DNA of 47,135 bases from Clostridia bacterium (GCA_017457545.1 JAFTHF010000001.1:1-47135); one strand, 5' to 3'. Positions 1 through 8,296 are shown, numbered from the stretch's first letter. Program-made: numbers and translations. Notes: generated by a model from the sequence alone, not told the origin.

Positions 1-1542
1 AACTACCCTCACCACGATCCTGAGAAATGGCAGCTATTCAAAGAATACTGCATACAGGACGTTGTTACCGAAATGGAAATTGATACAAGGCTCTCAGCGT
101 TCCCCGTACCTGACTTTGTACAAAAGCAGTGGGAAACGGACCTTATTATCAATGACAGAGGCGTTGCGGTGGATATGGACTTTGTACACGGTGCTTTGGA
201 GCTGGGTGCTACTGTTAGTACCTCTCTCAAAGAGGAGGCTATTCAGCTTTCAGGGCTGTACAACCCTAACAGCGTAAAACAGCTTGCACAGTGGCTTGAG
301 GAGCAGACAGGAGAAGAAATCACTAACCTTCGTAAAGAAACTGTAAGCAGCCTGTTAAACCGTGATGCAAACAGTGATGAGGTAAACCGTATGCTTGCTA
401 TCCGGCAAGAGCTGGGTAAAACCTCTATGAAAAAATATGACGCCATTGAGGAGTGCGTCTGTCCTGACGGCAGAGTTAGAGGACTCCTACAGTATTACGG
501 TGCTAACCGTACCGGGCGCTGGGCTGGGCGTTTGGTGCAGGTACAGAATCTACCACGCACCTACACAGAGCCGCTGGACCTTGCACGTCAGCTTGTTAAA
601 CACAGGCAGCTTGACGGGCTGAAGGTAATATACGGCTCAGTGAATGACACCCTCTCACAGCTCATCCGTACCGCTTTTGTTGCACCCGAAGGACACGTCT
701 TAATAGATGCGGACTTTTCCGCTATTGAGGCCCGTGTTATATCGTGGCTTGCAGATCAGGAGTGGCGGCTTGAGGTTTTCAGAACACACGGCAAAATCTA
801 TGAGGCCTCTGCCTCTCAGATGTTTGGTGTTCCCCTTGAGCTTATTAAAAAGGGTAATCCTGAGTACGCTCTAAGACAGCGCGGCAAGGTTGCTGAGCTG
901 GCATTAGGCTATCAGGGCGGCGTTGGTGCAATGCGTAACATGGACTCTGGCGGACTGCTTGCAGACCTGCCGGACGAAGAGGTACAGGACATTGTAAACC
1001 GCTGGCGTGAAGCTAACTCTAAAATCCGTGATTTGTGGTACGCCTTTGACAGTGCAGCCGTTCAGGTTATCAACTATGGCGGCTCTGTCAAAGTAAGATG
1101 CTGCACCGTTGCAAGAGAGTATGACTGTGTGCAGGGTACTACTTGCCTGACAATTCTACTCCCTTCAGGACGAAAACTCTATTATGTTGATCCTGCCATT
1201 GGCGAGAATCGCTGGGGCAATCCCTCTATCTCCTATATGGGTATGGATCAGACCACTAAGAAGTGGAAACGCATTGAAACCTACGGCGGTAAGCTGGTGG
1301 AGAACTGCGTTCAGGCTATAGCCCGTGATTGTCTGGCTCAGGCTATAGACCATTTGGAAGAAGCAGGCTATCCTGTGGTATTCCACGTGCATGATGAGGT
1401 GGTTATTGATATAGCCCCTTATGCAGACAATGAAACAATGCTTAAATCCGTTGTGGAGATTATGGCACAGCCTATCCCGTGGGCGCAGGGCTTACCGCTT
1501 GGCGCTGAAGGCTGGGTAGGTACATTTTTCAAAAAAGATTAA
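1..1542 (+). CDS. Family A DNA polymerase (5' end outside window)
   Basis: Template-directed DNA synthesis for phage replication. The frame is open to base 1 and the residues before the first ATG (73) read like the end of a 3'-5' exonuclease domain (YCIQDV), so the gene starts outside the window. Numbering from base 1, motif A is DFSAIEARV at about residue 238, motif B follows (RQRGKVAELALGYQG), and motif C is HDE at 464-466; all catalytic carboxylates of the palm are present. The 513 visible residues match the C-terminal polymerase part of phage Pol I-like enzymes. It leads a tightly packed rightward operon with ThyX and modification genes. Family assignment is firm; the extent of the exonuclease domain cannot be seen. 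Confidence 0.95.
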   Translation, partial: NYPHHDPEKWQLFKEYCIQDVVTEMEIDTRLSAFPVPDFVQKQWETDLIINDRGVAVDMDFVHGALELGATVSTSLKEEAIQLSGLYNPNSVKQLAQWLEEQTGEEITNLRKETVSSLLNRDANSDEVNRMLAIRQELGKTSMKKYDAIEECVCPDGRVRGLLQYYGANRTGRWAGRLVQVQNLPRTYTEPLDLARQLVKHRQLDGLKVIYGSVNDTLSQLIRTAFVAPEGHVLIDADFSAIEARVISWLADQEWRLEVFRTHGKIYEASASQMFGVPLELIKKGNPEYALRQRGKVAELALGYQGGVGAMRNMDSGGLLADLPDEEVQDIVNRWREANSKIRDLWYAFDSAAVQVINYGGSVKVRCCTVAREYDCVQGTTCLTILLPSGRKLYYVDPAIGENRWGNPSISYMGMDQTTKKWKRIETYGGKLVENCVQAIARDCLAQAIDHLEEAGYPVVFHVHDEVVIDIAPYADNETMLKSVVEIMAQPIPWAQGLPLGAEGWVGTFFKKD

Positions 1543-1559
1543 ATGGAGGCAATCTTATT

Positions 1560-1772
1560 ATGAAAACGAATTATATAAACCTTTTGAAGCTGACGCTCAT
1601 TATCGCAGCTATGGTAGCTATCGCAGTAACCGTAATCGGCATACTTGCTACACCGGTGGTGTTGGCAATTCACTTTTCGTGGTACTGGCTTTTCCTGTAC
1701 TTGGGTTATCTGTTGGTAGCTCTTTATATCGTGGTTTGCATTGATGCTAAGACAGGAGGTACACGCAAATGA
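1560..1772 (+). CDS. Small membrane protein, two predicted TM helices
   Basis: 70 residues with two hydrophobic stretches (about residues 9-35 and 40-60) and a short basic C-terminus, so probably a double-spanning inner-membrane protein. GGAGG lies about 12 bases before the ATG. The end overlaps the thyX start by four bases (ATGA), implying translational coupling. I recognise no family. Its place between polymerase and ThyX does not reveal a role. Confidence 0.7.
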   Translation: MKTNYINLLKLTLIIAAMVAIAVTVIGILATPVVLAIHFSWYWLFLYLGYLLVALYIVVCIDAKTGGTRK

Positions 1773-2395
1773 GAATCGTATCACCCGGCTTTGAAATCCT
1801 CACTCCTGTTGATAGTGAGGCAATCCTGAAGCACATTGAGCTTTGCGGACGTACCTGTTACAAGTCTGAAAAGAAAATCACGGATGAGTCCTGCCGTACC
1901 TTCGTGCAGAGCATCATCAAGAGAGGACACGAAGCTGTCCTTGAGCATTTCAATATCACAGTAAAGTTTATCTGTGATCGTGGCGTATCTCACGAAATCG
2001 TGAGGCACAGACTGGCTTCCTACTGTCAGGAGAGTACACGCTACTGCAACTACTCCAAAGACGATTTTAGCGGTGAGATCACCGTTGTAGAGCCTTTTTA
2101 CCTCCAGCCTGACACTCTTGCCTACAACAAATGGAAAGAGGCGTGTGAGGCTACTGAGGCGGCTTATTTCAGCCTTTTGGATTGGGGCTGTACTCCGCAG
2201 GAAGCAAGAGCTGTTTTGCCTAACAGCCTCAAGACAGAGGTTGTGATGACCGCTAACCTCAGAGAGTGGCGTCATTTCTTCAAGCTACGTTGTGCGCCGG
2301 CTGCTCACCCTCAGATGAGAGAGGTAGCTACACCGCTGCTCCGCGCCCTGCAAAAAAAACTGCCTATTGTGTTTGACGGCATTTTGGAGGGCTAA
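1769..2395 (+). CDS. thyX: Flavin-dependent thymidylate synthase ThyX
   Basis: Converts dUMP to dTMP using methylene-tetrahydrofolate, FAD and NADPH, supplying thymidylate for phage replication. The ThyX signature RHRxxS is at residues 79-84 (RHRLAS) followed by QESTRY, which binds flavin and nucleotide. At 208 residues it is near the usual length of phage ThyX. The start overlaps the preceding small gene by ATGA and is preceded by GGAGG. It is co-transcribed with the polymerase, as expected for nucleotide metabolism. Confidence 0.95.
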   Translation: MRIVSPGFEILTPVDSEAILKHIELCGRTCYKSEKKITDESCRTFVQSIIKRGHEAVLEHFNITVKFICDRGVSHEIVRHRLASYCQESTRYCNYSKDDFSGEITVVEPFYLQPDTLAYNKWKEACEATEAAYFSLLDWGCTPQEARAVLPNSLKTEVVMTANLREWRHFFKLRCAPAAHPQMREVATPLLRALQKKLPIVFDGILEG

Positions 2396-2399
2396 GCAG

Positions 2400-3122
2400 A
2401 TGAATATTGACGTTTCCAAAATTGTAGCAGACAAGCTAAATCAGCTTGACGCTGACGGCGTAATAAAGCGCAAAATTGAGGAAACTGTTGAGAAAACAGT
2501 TATGGACGCTATTACCTCTGAACTTAGTAGTTATGCTTTCCGTAACAGTATTTCTGAGCAGGTAAAAGGCAGCGTTAGCAGCATTGCCGCAGACTGTGGC
2601 TTTTCCGCCTACAACGGCTTTATTGCACAGACTGTTAAAAGCGTTGTGCAGGAGCTTTACAGCGCTGATATTGCTGAGAAGGTACAGGCAGCACTTAACT
2701 CTGTCCTTCTGCAAAAGCATGAGTGCGTAAGCCTCTCCCTGATTTTCAGTGCCTATCGTGAGTGGGTGCTGGAACATACAGACGAAAGTGAGAAGTATGA
2801 GCGTCAGGAGTTTACCTCTGACCTTGAGGTTAGAGAGGACGGCAATTTTAAGCACTACAAAATCCGTTTTGCGGATCACCCGTTAGACAGCTATGAGAGT
2901 GCTGATATTGAGATTGCCTTTTGTGTTTGGCGCGATAAGAAAAAGAACAGCATATCCCGGCTCTACCTTAACGGCCACGATCTCAGTCAATCTCTCCGCA
3001 TTGGTACACTCAGTACCTTTGAAGCCTTTGTAGCCAACCTCTACTACAACAAAACTGAAATTGAGCTTGATGATAGCAACGTCTACGCTGAGAACGATAA
3101 CAGTTTTGATGTTGATATTTAG
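2400..3122 (+). CDS. Hypothetical phage protein
   Basis: 240 residues beginning MNIDVSK; the start was chosen because GGAGGG lies nine bases upstream, at the end of thyX. The N-terminal 110 residues are predicted helical with regular hydrophobic spacing. The C-terminal part is mixed and ends in an acidic tail. I see no catalytic motif and do not recognise the family. The operon position between ThyX and a methyltransferase is typical of uncharacterised early genes. Confidence 0.75.
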   Translation: MNIDVSKIVADKLNQLDADGVIKRKIEETVEKTVMDAITSELSSYAFRNSISEQVKGSVSSIAADCGFSAYNGFIAQTVKSVVQELYSADIAEKVQAALNSVLLQKHECVSLSLIFSAYREWVLEHTDESEKYERQEFTSDLEVREDGNFKHYKIRFADHPLDSYESADIEIAFCVWRDKKKNSISRLYLNGHDLSQSLRIGTLSTFEAFVANLYYNKTEIELDDSNVYAENDNSFDVDI

Positions 3123-3134
3123 AGGTGAAGCACT

Positions 3135-4004
3135 ATGAAACACTTAGGCGATATAACAAAAATAAATGGAGCTGAAGCAACCCCTGTAAATGTAATAATC
3201 GGCGGTAGTCCCTGTCAGGATTTGAGTGTTGCAGGTAAAAGAGCCGGAGCAGAGGCGGATATTGCTTATCATCTTGAACAATCTCCCACACTGTTAGCTG
3301 GTAACAATGATGCAACCGTATGTATTGCTATTGAAAATCACCCGAATGACAGCCGTGTAAAATTCTCTGCTAATAACACGGTACAGGCTTTAACAGGCCG
3401 TATGGGAACAGGGGGGGGCAACACACCTATGATACTCAATAAAGTTTATGCCCTTGATAGAGCTTCGTTCAATCGGGGTGCTAACGCACAGTACAACTTT
3501 GAGATCACAGACAGTGGTATCAACTCTACCCTCGTTGCCAAAGGTCCGTCAGCGGTTACAGTACAAGAGGTTGTAAGACGGCTCACCCCTCTTGAGTGTG
3601 AACGGCTGCAAGGTTTTCCTGACGGCTGGACTCAGATAGGAGAGGTTGTAGACTATGACCGCTATCAAGAGTTCGACACTGACGGCAATTTGACCTATGA
3701 GTTTGTTGAGGCTCTGTATGCGTACATAGACGAAAACGGCAAGAAAAAGAAAACTACTGACGGAGCAAGATATAAGGCCCTCGGTAACAGCATTGCTATT
3801 CCGCCGTGGTTTTATGTACTGCAAAAGCTGTCCCTCTGCTGCGGTACAGATCATAATATGGCAAGCCTCTTTGACGGCATAGGCGGTTTTCCCTTGATAT
3901 GGGAAATGCTCAACGGTACAGGCTCTTGTTTGTGGGCCTCTGAGATTGAGGACTTCCCTATAGCCGTAACAAAAGTACGATTCCCTGAGGAGGTACATAC
4001 GTGA
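3135..4004 (+). CDS. Circularly permuted C5-cytosine DNA methyltransferase, internally shortened
   Basis: Related to enzymes that methylate cytosine at C5. The motif order is permuted: motif IV with the catalytic cysteine (GGSPCQ, Cys27) is near the N-terminus, motif IX (RRLTPLECERLQGFP) at 148-162, motif X (ALGNS) at 215-219, and SAM-binding motif I (FDGIGG) with its acidic partner Glu270 at the C-terminus. Permuted phage enzymes of this kind are known. What is odd is that motif VI (ENV) and motif VIII (QRRxR) are absent: after AGKRAG (33-38) the sequence jumps to a stretch normally found inside or after the recognition domain. At 289 residues it is shorter than I would expect for an intact enzyme, so activity is doubtful. 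A G8 tract lies in its middle. Confidence 0.8.
   Translation: MKHLGDITKINGAEATPVNVIIGGSPCQDLSVAGKRAGAEADIAYHLEQSPTLLAGNNDATVCIAIENHPNDSRVKFSANNTVQALTGRMGTGGGNTPMILNKVYALDRASFNRGANAQYNFEITDSGINSTLVAKGPSAVTVQEVVRRLTPLECERLQGFPDGWTQIGEVVDYDRYQEFDTDGNLTYEFVEALYAYIDENGKKKKTTDGARYKALGNSIAIPPWFYVLQKLSLCCGTDHNMASLFDGIGGFPLIWEMLNGTGSCLWASEIEDFPIAVTKVRFPEEVHT
3411..3418 (+). repeat. G8 homopolymer tract in the m5C methyltransferase gene
   Basis: Eight consecutive G, in frame here (Gly codons). A one-base change would remove motifs IX, X and I. One of five G/C tracts of 8-9 bases confined to 3.4-8.8 kb. Confidence 0.9.
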
Positions 4005-4153
4005 TAATCACTGTAAAAATCATCTTTTTAGTGTTAGCGGTATTCTTTGCTTTGTCAAGTTTAGGCGCTAATGACATTAAAAGATCATACTTAGAGCTTA
4101 CAGGATCAGCCCTCTTTTCTGTGCTGTTGCTGGTAAGCCTGAAACTCTTATAA
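4001..4153 (+). CDS. Small membrane protein, GTG start
   Basis: A 50-residue reading frame starting at GTG 4001, seven bases after a strong GAGGAGGT, and overlapping the methyltransferase stop codon. Two hydrophobic segments (about 2-21 and 33-50) flank a short polar linker containing NDIKRS, so it looks like a helical hairpin membrane protein. It fills the gap before the next gene exactly. It is the second small two-helix membrane protein in this operon. No family recognised. Confidence 0.6.
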   Translation: MIITVKIIFLVLAVFFALSSLGANDIKRSYLELTGSALFSVLLLVSLKLL

Positions 4154-4166
4154 GGAGGCAGATAAC

Positions 4167-4580
4167 ATGAAGAGAGCTGAAGTATTGGCTGCCGCTGAAA
4201 AGTGTGTCTGCGGTAAGCGTCAGGAGGACTACGGTACTCCTGAGGATAACTTTACTACTATCGGTCTGCTGTGGGGCGTTTATCTTCGTGCAGCTCACCC
4301 TGAGCTTGCAAAGGTACTGCCTATCAACGGCGTAGAGGCAAAGGACGTTGCCGTTATGATGTCCTTGCTGAAGGTTGCAAGAATCGCTACAGGCTCAAGT
4401 CCTGATAGCTTCGTTGACCTTGCCGGATATGCGGCGTGTGCCGGTGAGATTGCTACACAGGCAGACGAACAAAAAAAACGCCCTCCGTCAGATAATACGT
4501 GCGTTGTTTGTGGTGAGATCGTACCTGAGGGTACGCAGTATTGCCCTACGCACAATAATACCCCCTATCGTAAGGAGTAA
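4167..4580 (+). CDS. DUF6378-like protein with C-terminal zinc ribbon
   Basis: 137 residues. The N-terminal 95 contain the YGxPEDNF and LW..YL patterns and KDVAVMMSLLKVAR typical of a phage family I know as DUF6378, whose function is unknown. The C-terminal part has CVVC at about residue 112 and YCPTH about 13 residues on, a probable small zinc ribbon. A strong AAGGAGG precedes the ATG. Family naming is from memory and not checked. Confidence 0.7.
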   Translation: MKRAEVLAAAEKCVCGKRQEDYGTPEDNFTTIGLLWGVYLRAAHPELAKVLPINGVEAKDVAVMMSLLKVARIATGSSPDSFVDLAGYAACAGEIATQADEQKKRPPSDNTCVVCGEIVPEGTQYCPTHNNTPYRKE

Positions 4581-4586
4581 ATCACT

Positions 4587-4883
4587 ATGGGCGATATGAA
4601 AGAAATGTTTGAGGGGTACAAAGAGCTGCACCGTCAGCGTGTGGCTAAGAATCCTGACCGCATAGCTTACGCTATCAAACAGCTTGAGCAGCACGGGATT
4701 GAGTACACCCTTAAAAACGAAGCTACCGGGCATTTTCACTGCCACCGTAAAACAGACGATAAGCTGATACAGTTTTGGGCTGGTACGGGTAAGATTATGG
4801 GCTATACGAATTTGCGCGGTATTCACAACCTCATCAGGTTGTGTGAAGGTGAAAACCTTAAAGACCTGATCCAGATTAAGTAA
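4587..4883 (+). CDS. Hypothetical phage protein
   Basis: 98 residues with a helical, basic N-terminal half and a C-terminal half containing HFHCHRK, FWAGTGKI and a RGIHNLIRLC segment. This layout recurs in phage replication regions but I know no function. It sits six bases behind the zinc-ribbon gene and ahead of the PAPS-reductase gene in the same operon. Confidence 0.7.
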   Translation: MGDMKEMFEGYKELHRQRVAKNPDRIAYAIKQLEQHGIEYTLKNEATGHFHCHRKTDDKLIQFWAGTGKIMGYTNLRGIHNLIRLCEGENLKDLIQIK

Positions 4884-4897
4884 AGGAGGTAATTGAC

Positions 4898-5776
4898 GTG
4901 GCGCAAAAGAAACGCTACTACTCTATAAGTTTTTCAGGCGGAAAAGATAGTACAGCTCTCTTGCTTGAGTGGCTGAAAAGGCACATTTGCGACCACGTCA
5001 ATTATCCTCTGGACGAAGTGCTATACTGCGACACGTGGAAGGAATTTCCGTCTATGGTAAAGCACATAGCAGAGATAGAGAAGCTGGTACTGTCAGCAGG
5101 TGTAAAGTTTACCCGTGTTCAAAGTGAGAAGTCATTTGACTACTATCTATATGAGCATAAGTTTAACAAACGCACCAAAAAGCATATCTACAAAGACGTT
5201 GACCTTGTAGGCTATGGCTGGGCTGGTAGCCGTTCTCGGTGGTGTACAAGCAAGCTAAAGCAGGACGTTATTGACCGCCACTATAAAGCTCTGGAGCAAG
5301 AGTATGAGGTTATACACCTCATAGGAATAGCAGCAGATGAACAGTACCGGCTTGAAAGACCGGGAAATCAACGTTCAGACCATTTGCACCCTCTTGTAGA
5401 GTGGGGCTGGACTGAAGCAGACTGCTTAGCTTATTGCTACCGCTTCGGGTACGATTGGGACGGCCTTTACACTGTGTTTGACCGTGTAAGCTGCTGGTGC
5501 TGTCCTTTGCAATCGCTTGAGGATCTGCGTAAGTTGAGAAAACATTTCCCCGAATTGTGGCAAGAACTTAGGGAAATGGATAAAAAGACTTGGAGAGTTT
5601 TCAGCGGTTACAGGACCGTTGAGGATTTGGAAAAGCGTTTTACTCTTGAGGAGCTTTACATAGCTAACGGAAAATCCATACGCAGTAGAGAATTTTTCAA
5701 TGAGTATAACAGAATTGCCCCCCCCCTGCCGCCTGAGAGTGGAGTAATGAAATTAGAAGTATCGCAAGGAGGCTGA
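4898..5776 (+). CDS. Phosphoadenosine phosphosulfate reductase family protein
   Basis: A PP-loop ATP-pyrophosphatase-fold protein: SGGKDS at residues 13-18 binds phosphates, and RWCTSKLK and a CWCCP cysteine cluster follow further on. Members act on adenylyl-sulfate type substrates; phage versions are also suspected of DNA or nucleotide sulfur chemistry, which is unproven here. GTG start seven bases after AAAGGAGGT. A C9 tract (5718-5726) lies in frame near the C-terminus. It is followed six bases later by an adenine methyltransferase, so a DNA-modification context is plausible. Confidence 0.85.
   Translation: MAQKKRYYSISFSGGKDSTALLLEWLKRHICDHVNYPLDEVLYCDTWKEFPSMVKHIAEIEKLVLSAGVKFTRVQSEKSFDYYLYEHKFNKRTKKHIYKDVDLVGYGWAGSRSRWCTSKLKQDVIDRHYKALEQEYEVIHLIGIAADEQYRLERPGNQRSDHLHPLVEWGWTEADCLAYCYRFGYDWDGLYTVFDRVSCWCCPLQSLEDLRKLRKHFPELWQELREMDKKTWRVFSGYRTVEDLEKRFTLEELYIANGKSIRSREFFNEYNRIAPPLPPESGVMKLEVSQGG
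5718..5726 (+). repeat. C9 homopolymer tract in the PAPS-reductase family gene
   Basis: Nine consecutive C coding for Ala-Pro-Pro-Leu in the current frame. Slippage would change only the last ~20 residues. Confidence 0.9.
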
Positions 5777-5781
5777 TACCT

Positions 5782-6385
5782 ATGTCAGAGAAAGACTGGA
5801 CGGGAAACAGCCGAACAACACACGCAATACTCGGTGCAAGGAACTATGCACAGAATGAACGTGAGGTAAATGACTACTACGCCACAGAGCCTAAAGCAGC
5901 TCAGTTGCTTATGGAGGTAGAAACCTTTTCTCCTATGATATGGGAGTGTGCCTGTGGTGAAGGACACCTCGCAAAAGAGTTTGCAAAAGCCGGTTATCAG
6001 GTGTATGCAACGGACCTCATTGACAGAGGATATGGCTACCAATTAGACTTTTTGACTACTGCCGCCCCCCCCCGTTGCTGGCTTTGATATAATCACAAAT
6101 CCGCCCTATGCAAAGGCGCAGGAATTTGTAGAACACGCACTCGATATATCGGCGGACGGTTGTAAGGTTGCTATGTTTCTCAAGATACAGTTTTTGGAAG
6201 GCAAAGCCCGAAGAGAGCTGTTTAAGAAATACCCTCCAAAAACAGTGTATGTAAGCTCAAGCAGGCTTAGATGTGCTATGAATGGAGATTTTGAAAAATA
6301 CGCAAAGTCTACCGCAGTTTGTTACTGCTGGTACGTATGGGAAAAAGGCTACACGGGAGATACCGTGATTAAGTGGATAAATTAG
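5782..6385 (+). pseudogene. N6-adenine DNA methyltransferase (NPPY type), split by a frameshift at a C9 tract
   Basis: The first frame (5782-6087, 101 residues) carries a SAM-binding motif I (ECACGEGHLA) and an acidic DLI motif. It then runs out of frame at nine C (6065-6073) and stops. The +1 frame from base 6074 continues without interruption to 6385 with GFDIITNPPY, the catalytic motif IV of amino-methyltransferases, and the rest of the fold. Removing one C joins the halves into about 200 residues. Either this gene is off by slippage, the protein is made by ribosomal or polymerase slippage, or the base call is wrong. It lies between PAPS-reductase and MT-A70 genes. Confidence 0.8.
6065..6073 (+). 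repeat. C9 homopolymer tract at the methyltransferase frameshift
   Basis: Nine C; eight would restore a single reading frame across the adenine methyltransferase. Candidate phase-variation switch or a homopolymer sequencing error. Confidence 0.9.
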
Positions 6386-6396
6386 GAGGTCAGATA

Positions 6397-6945
6397 ATGA
6401 CCGTAGATATTTTCAATACCGATAATAAATACGGCGTTATATACGCTGATCCGCCGTGGCTCTACAATGACACCCTCGGTGGACTATCCAAAATGGGAGC
6501 AACGCCCTATCCCTGTATGAAGCAGGAGGATATAAACCGCCTGCCTGTCAGCAACATAGCTGCAAAGGATTGTGTGCTGTTCCTGTGGGTAACAATGCCA
6601 AAGTTACAGGAAGGCTTAGAAACAATTAAAGCGTGGGGCTTCAAATATAAAACCTGTGCTTTTTGTTGGGTAAAGCAAAATCCTAAGAACGGCGGTATTT
6701 ACTCAGGCTTAGGGCATTGGGTATGCGGTAATGCTGAGATATGCTTACTTGCCACCAAAGGCCACCCTAAGAGAGTTTGTAAATCAGTCAAGCAAATTGT
6801 ATTAGCTCCCCGTGGCAGACACAGTGCTAAGCCTTCAGAGGTTAGAGATAGGATTGTGCAGCTCATGGGGGGGGAGAACTCTTACATAGAGCTTTTTGCA
6901 AGAGAATCCGTACCCGGCTGGGACTGCTGGGGTAACGAAGTATAG
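6397..6945 (+). CDS. MT-A70 family adenine methyltransferase
   Basis: 182 residues from ATG 6397, chosen because AGGAGGT is six bases upstream; the in-frame ATG at 6373 lies in the previous gene. DPPW at about residues 20-23 is the catalytic motif of MT-A70 enzymes, which methylate adenine N6 in DNA or RNA. A WVKQNP stretch and a PRGRHSAKP segment near the C-terminus are also typical. A G8 tract (6867-6874) lies in frame at MGGENS, just before the last conserved block (SYIELFARE). Confidence 0.9.
   Translation: MTVDIFNTDNKYGVIYADPPWLYNDTLGGLSKMGATPYPCMKQEDINRLPVSNIAAKDCVLFLWVTMPKLQEGLETIKAWGFKYKTCAFCWVKQNPKNGGIYSGLGHWVCGNAEICLLATKGHPKRVCKSVKQIVLAPRGRHSAKPSEVRDRIVQLMGGENSYIELFARESVPGWDCWGNEV
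6867..6874 (+). repeat. G8 homopolymer tract in the MT-A70 gene
   Basis: Eight G in frame. Slippage would remove the conserved C-terminal block IELFARE. Confidence 0.9.
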
Positions 6946-6957
6946 GAGGTAATTATT

Positions 6958-7263
6958 ATGTTCCCTGTTAAAACAGATCACACGAATATCAATCTCACCA
7001 AAGAAGGTTGCAAGGATTTACCCGGCACTACCTACAGCTATGAGGACGGCGGCACAGGCATTGAAACCTGCTGGGAGCTGACACCTGAAGATATTAAGAG
7101 GCTGGCTGAAATGGACCGCCCCTGCATCTTTGTGTATACGCGCGGTACTACTATTCCGCCTATTCTGCTCACTACTGAGTGCCTGTTGCTGTTTGATGAT
7201 AACACGGCTGCTGAAGATCCTGAGCAGGAGGACACCGGCAATGAAAATACCGAAGAGTCTTAA
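6958..7263 (+). CDS. Hypothetical phage protein
   Basis: 101 residues: an N-terminal domain with CWELTPEDIKRLAE, a short beta segment with PPILLTTE, and an acidic, Glu-rich tail. GGAGGT precedes the start. The end overlaps the following metallopeptidase-like gene by 23 bases. Function unknown. Confidence 0.65.
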   Translation: MFPVKTDHTNINLTKEGCKDLPGTTYSYEDGGTGIETCWELTPEDIKRLAEMDRPCIFVYTRGTTIPPILLTTECLLLFDDNTAAEDPEQEDTGNENTEES

Positions 7264-7552
7264 AATCGGCGGCAAGGTTTACTCTGTAGAGATCACTGCC
7301 AAGCTCACGCTTGGCAGTGCCAACTACTCCGGCGAAATCCTGTATAGCGATCTCATTATCAGGATTTGCCCGTCAGCTAAAGCAAAAATGGAGGCTGACT
7401 TCGTACACGAAATGATACACGGCATTTTCTCTCATCTTGGCTACAGTGAGCAGGACGAAAAGAAGGTAGATGAGCTTGCAGAAGCCCTCTACGCCGTGTT
7501 TGTGGATAACCCCGAAATGTTCAAAGAGGAGGCAACAAAAGATGAATCGTAA
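7241..7552 (+). CDS. Small HExxH metallopeptidase-like protein
   Basis: 103 residues from ATG 7241, supported by AGGAGG nine bases upstream inside the previous gene. The zinc-binding pattern HEMIH is at residues 56-60, followed by GIFSHLGY, with acidic helices after it. This is a minimal gluzincin-like fold found in phages. No third zinc ligand can be assigned with confidence. Whether it is proteolytic is unknown. Confidence 0.7.
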   Translation: MKIPKSLKIGGKVYSVEITAKLTLGSANYSGEILYSDLIIRICPSAKAKMEADFVHEMIHGIFSHLGYSEQDEKKVDELAEALYAVFVDNPEMFKEEATKDES

Positions 7553-7748
7553 TGTTTACCAAAGAGGCGTTAAAGGCAAAAAGTACGGCATCTGGAATGT
7601 ATCGGCTAAGTGCTTTCAGTTTGGCATTTGTGAGGACACGCCTATGCTTGCTGTTGCCCGTCTGTATCAGAAAATCGGTGATGACGCTAAGAAATGGCGT
7701 TTTGAGCCTCGTATGCTGCCGGATGAAGTGAAGGAGGCTACACAATGA
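7542..7748 (+). CDS. Hypothetical phage protein
   Basis: 68 residues starting at ATG 7542 within the end of the metallopeptidase-like gene, with GAGGAGG about ten bases upstream. The protein is basic, with a YGIWNVSAKCFQFGI segment suggesting a small beta fold. Ends with a four-base ATGA overlap into the next gene. Function unknown. Confidence 0.65.
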   Translation: MNRNVYQRGVKGKKYGIWNVSAKCFQFGICEDTPMLAVARLYQKIGDDAKKWRFEPRMLPDEVKEATQ

Positions 7749-8077
7749 GCTATGATGTCAGCTTTAAGGCAAAGCTGGAGGGCATAGATCAGTGGGTGTA
7801 CGTTGGTCCTCAGTGGATAAACCACACGGCCAATACCTCTGCAATGATAAAAGAGGCTTGCGGCTCTTACCCGTCTGAGTGGGACGGGATGAAATGCTCT
7901 GAGCTGTTGCCTGTACTAAATGCCGGTTGTAAGGAGCTGAGAGCCTACAGTCAAAGGTACAGACAGTTTGAGGCTGCTAACGGCTGGGGTACGGTGGAAA
8001 CCACCCTTGAGTTTTTGGACGCTATACGCAAAGCCTGTGAGGAATATCCTACCGCCGTCCTTTGCGTGAGCTGTTAG
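7745..8077 (+). CDS. Hypothetical phage protein
   Basis: 110 residues, beginning MSYDVSFKAKLEG and containing WINHTANTSAMI and EWDGMKCSELLPVL segments that I associate with a widespread uncharacterised phage family. Translation is probably coupled to the previous gene through the ATGA overlap, with GGAGG about nine bases upstream of the start. Function unknown. Confidence 0.7.
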   Translation: MSYDVSFKAKLEGIDQWVYVGPQWINHTANTSAMIKEACGSYPSEWDGMKCSELLPVLNAGCKELRAYSQRYRQFEAANGWGTVETTLEFLDAIRKACEEYPTAVLCVSC

Positions 8078-8086
8078 GGGGCTGCT

Positions 8087-8296
8087 ATGAATACGAATCC
8101 TAAGAAAAACAGTGAGGGCTATTCTGATCCCACAGCTTATGAGGGCTTACGTCCTATCATTGAAGAGGAAAACGCCCTTGAGCGCCGTGTAACGCAGCTT
8201 ATTAAAACGCTCAAATACATTATCGGCTTAGCAGGCTTTGAGCTTGTATGCCGTATCGAAATCAAAGATAAGAAAACAGGGAGGATCTTCAGATGA
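8087..8296 (+). CDS. Hypothetical phage protein
   Basis: 69 residues. The middle is a predicted helix (EEENALERRVTQLIKTL) followed by a short strand-rich end. AGGGGG precedes the ATG. The stop overlaps the next gene start (ATGA). No family recognised. Confidence 0.6.
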   Translation: MNTNPKKNSEGYSDPTAYEGLRPIIEEENALERRVTQLIKTLKYIIGLAGFELVCRIEIKDKKTGRIFR

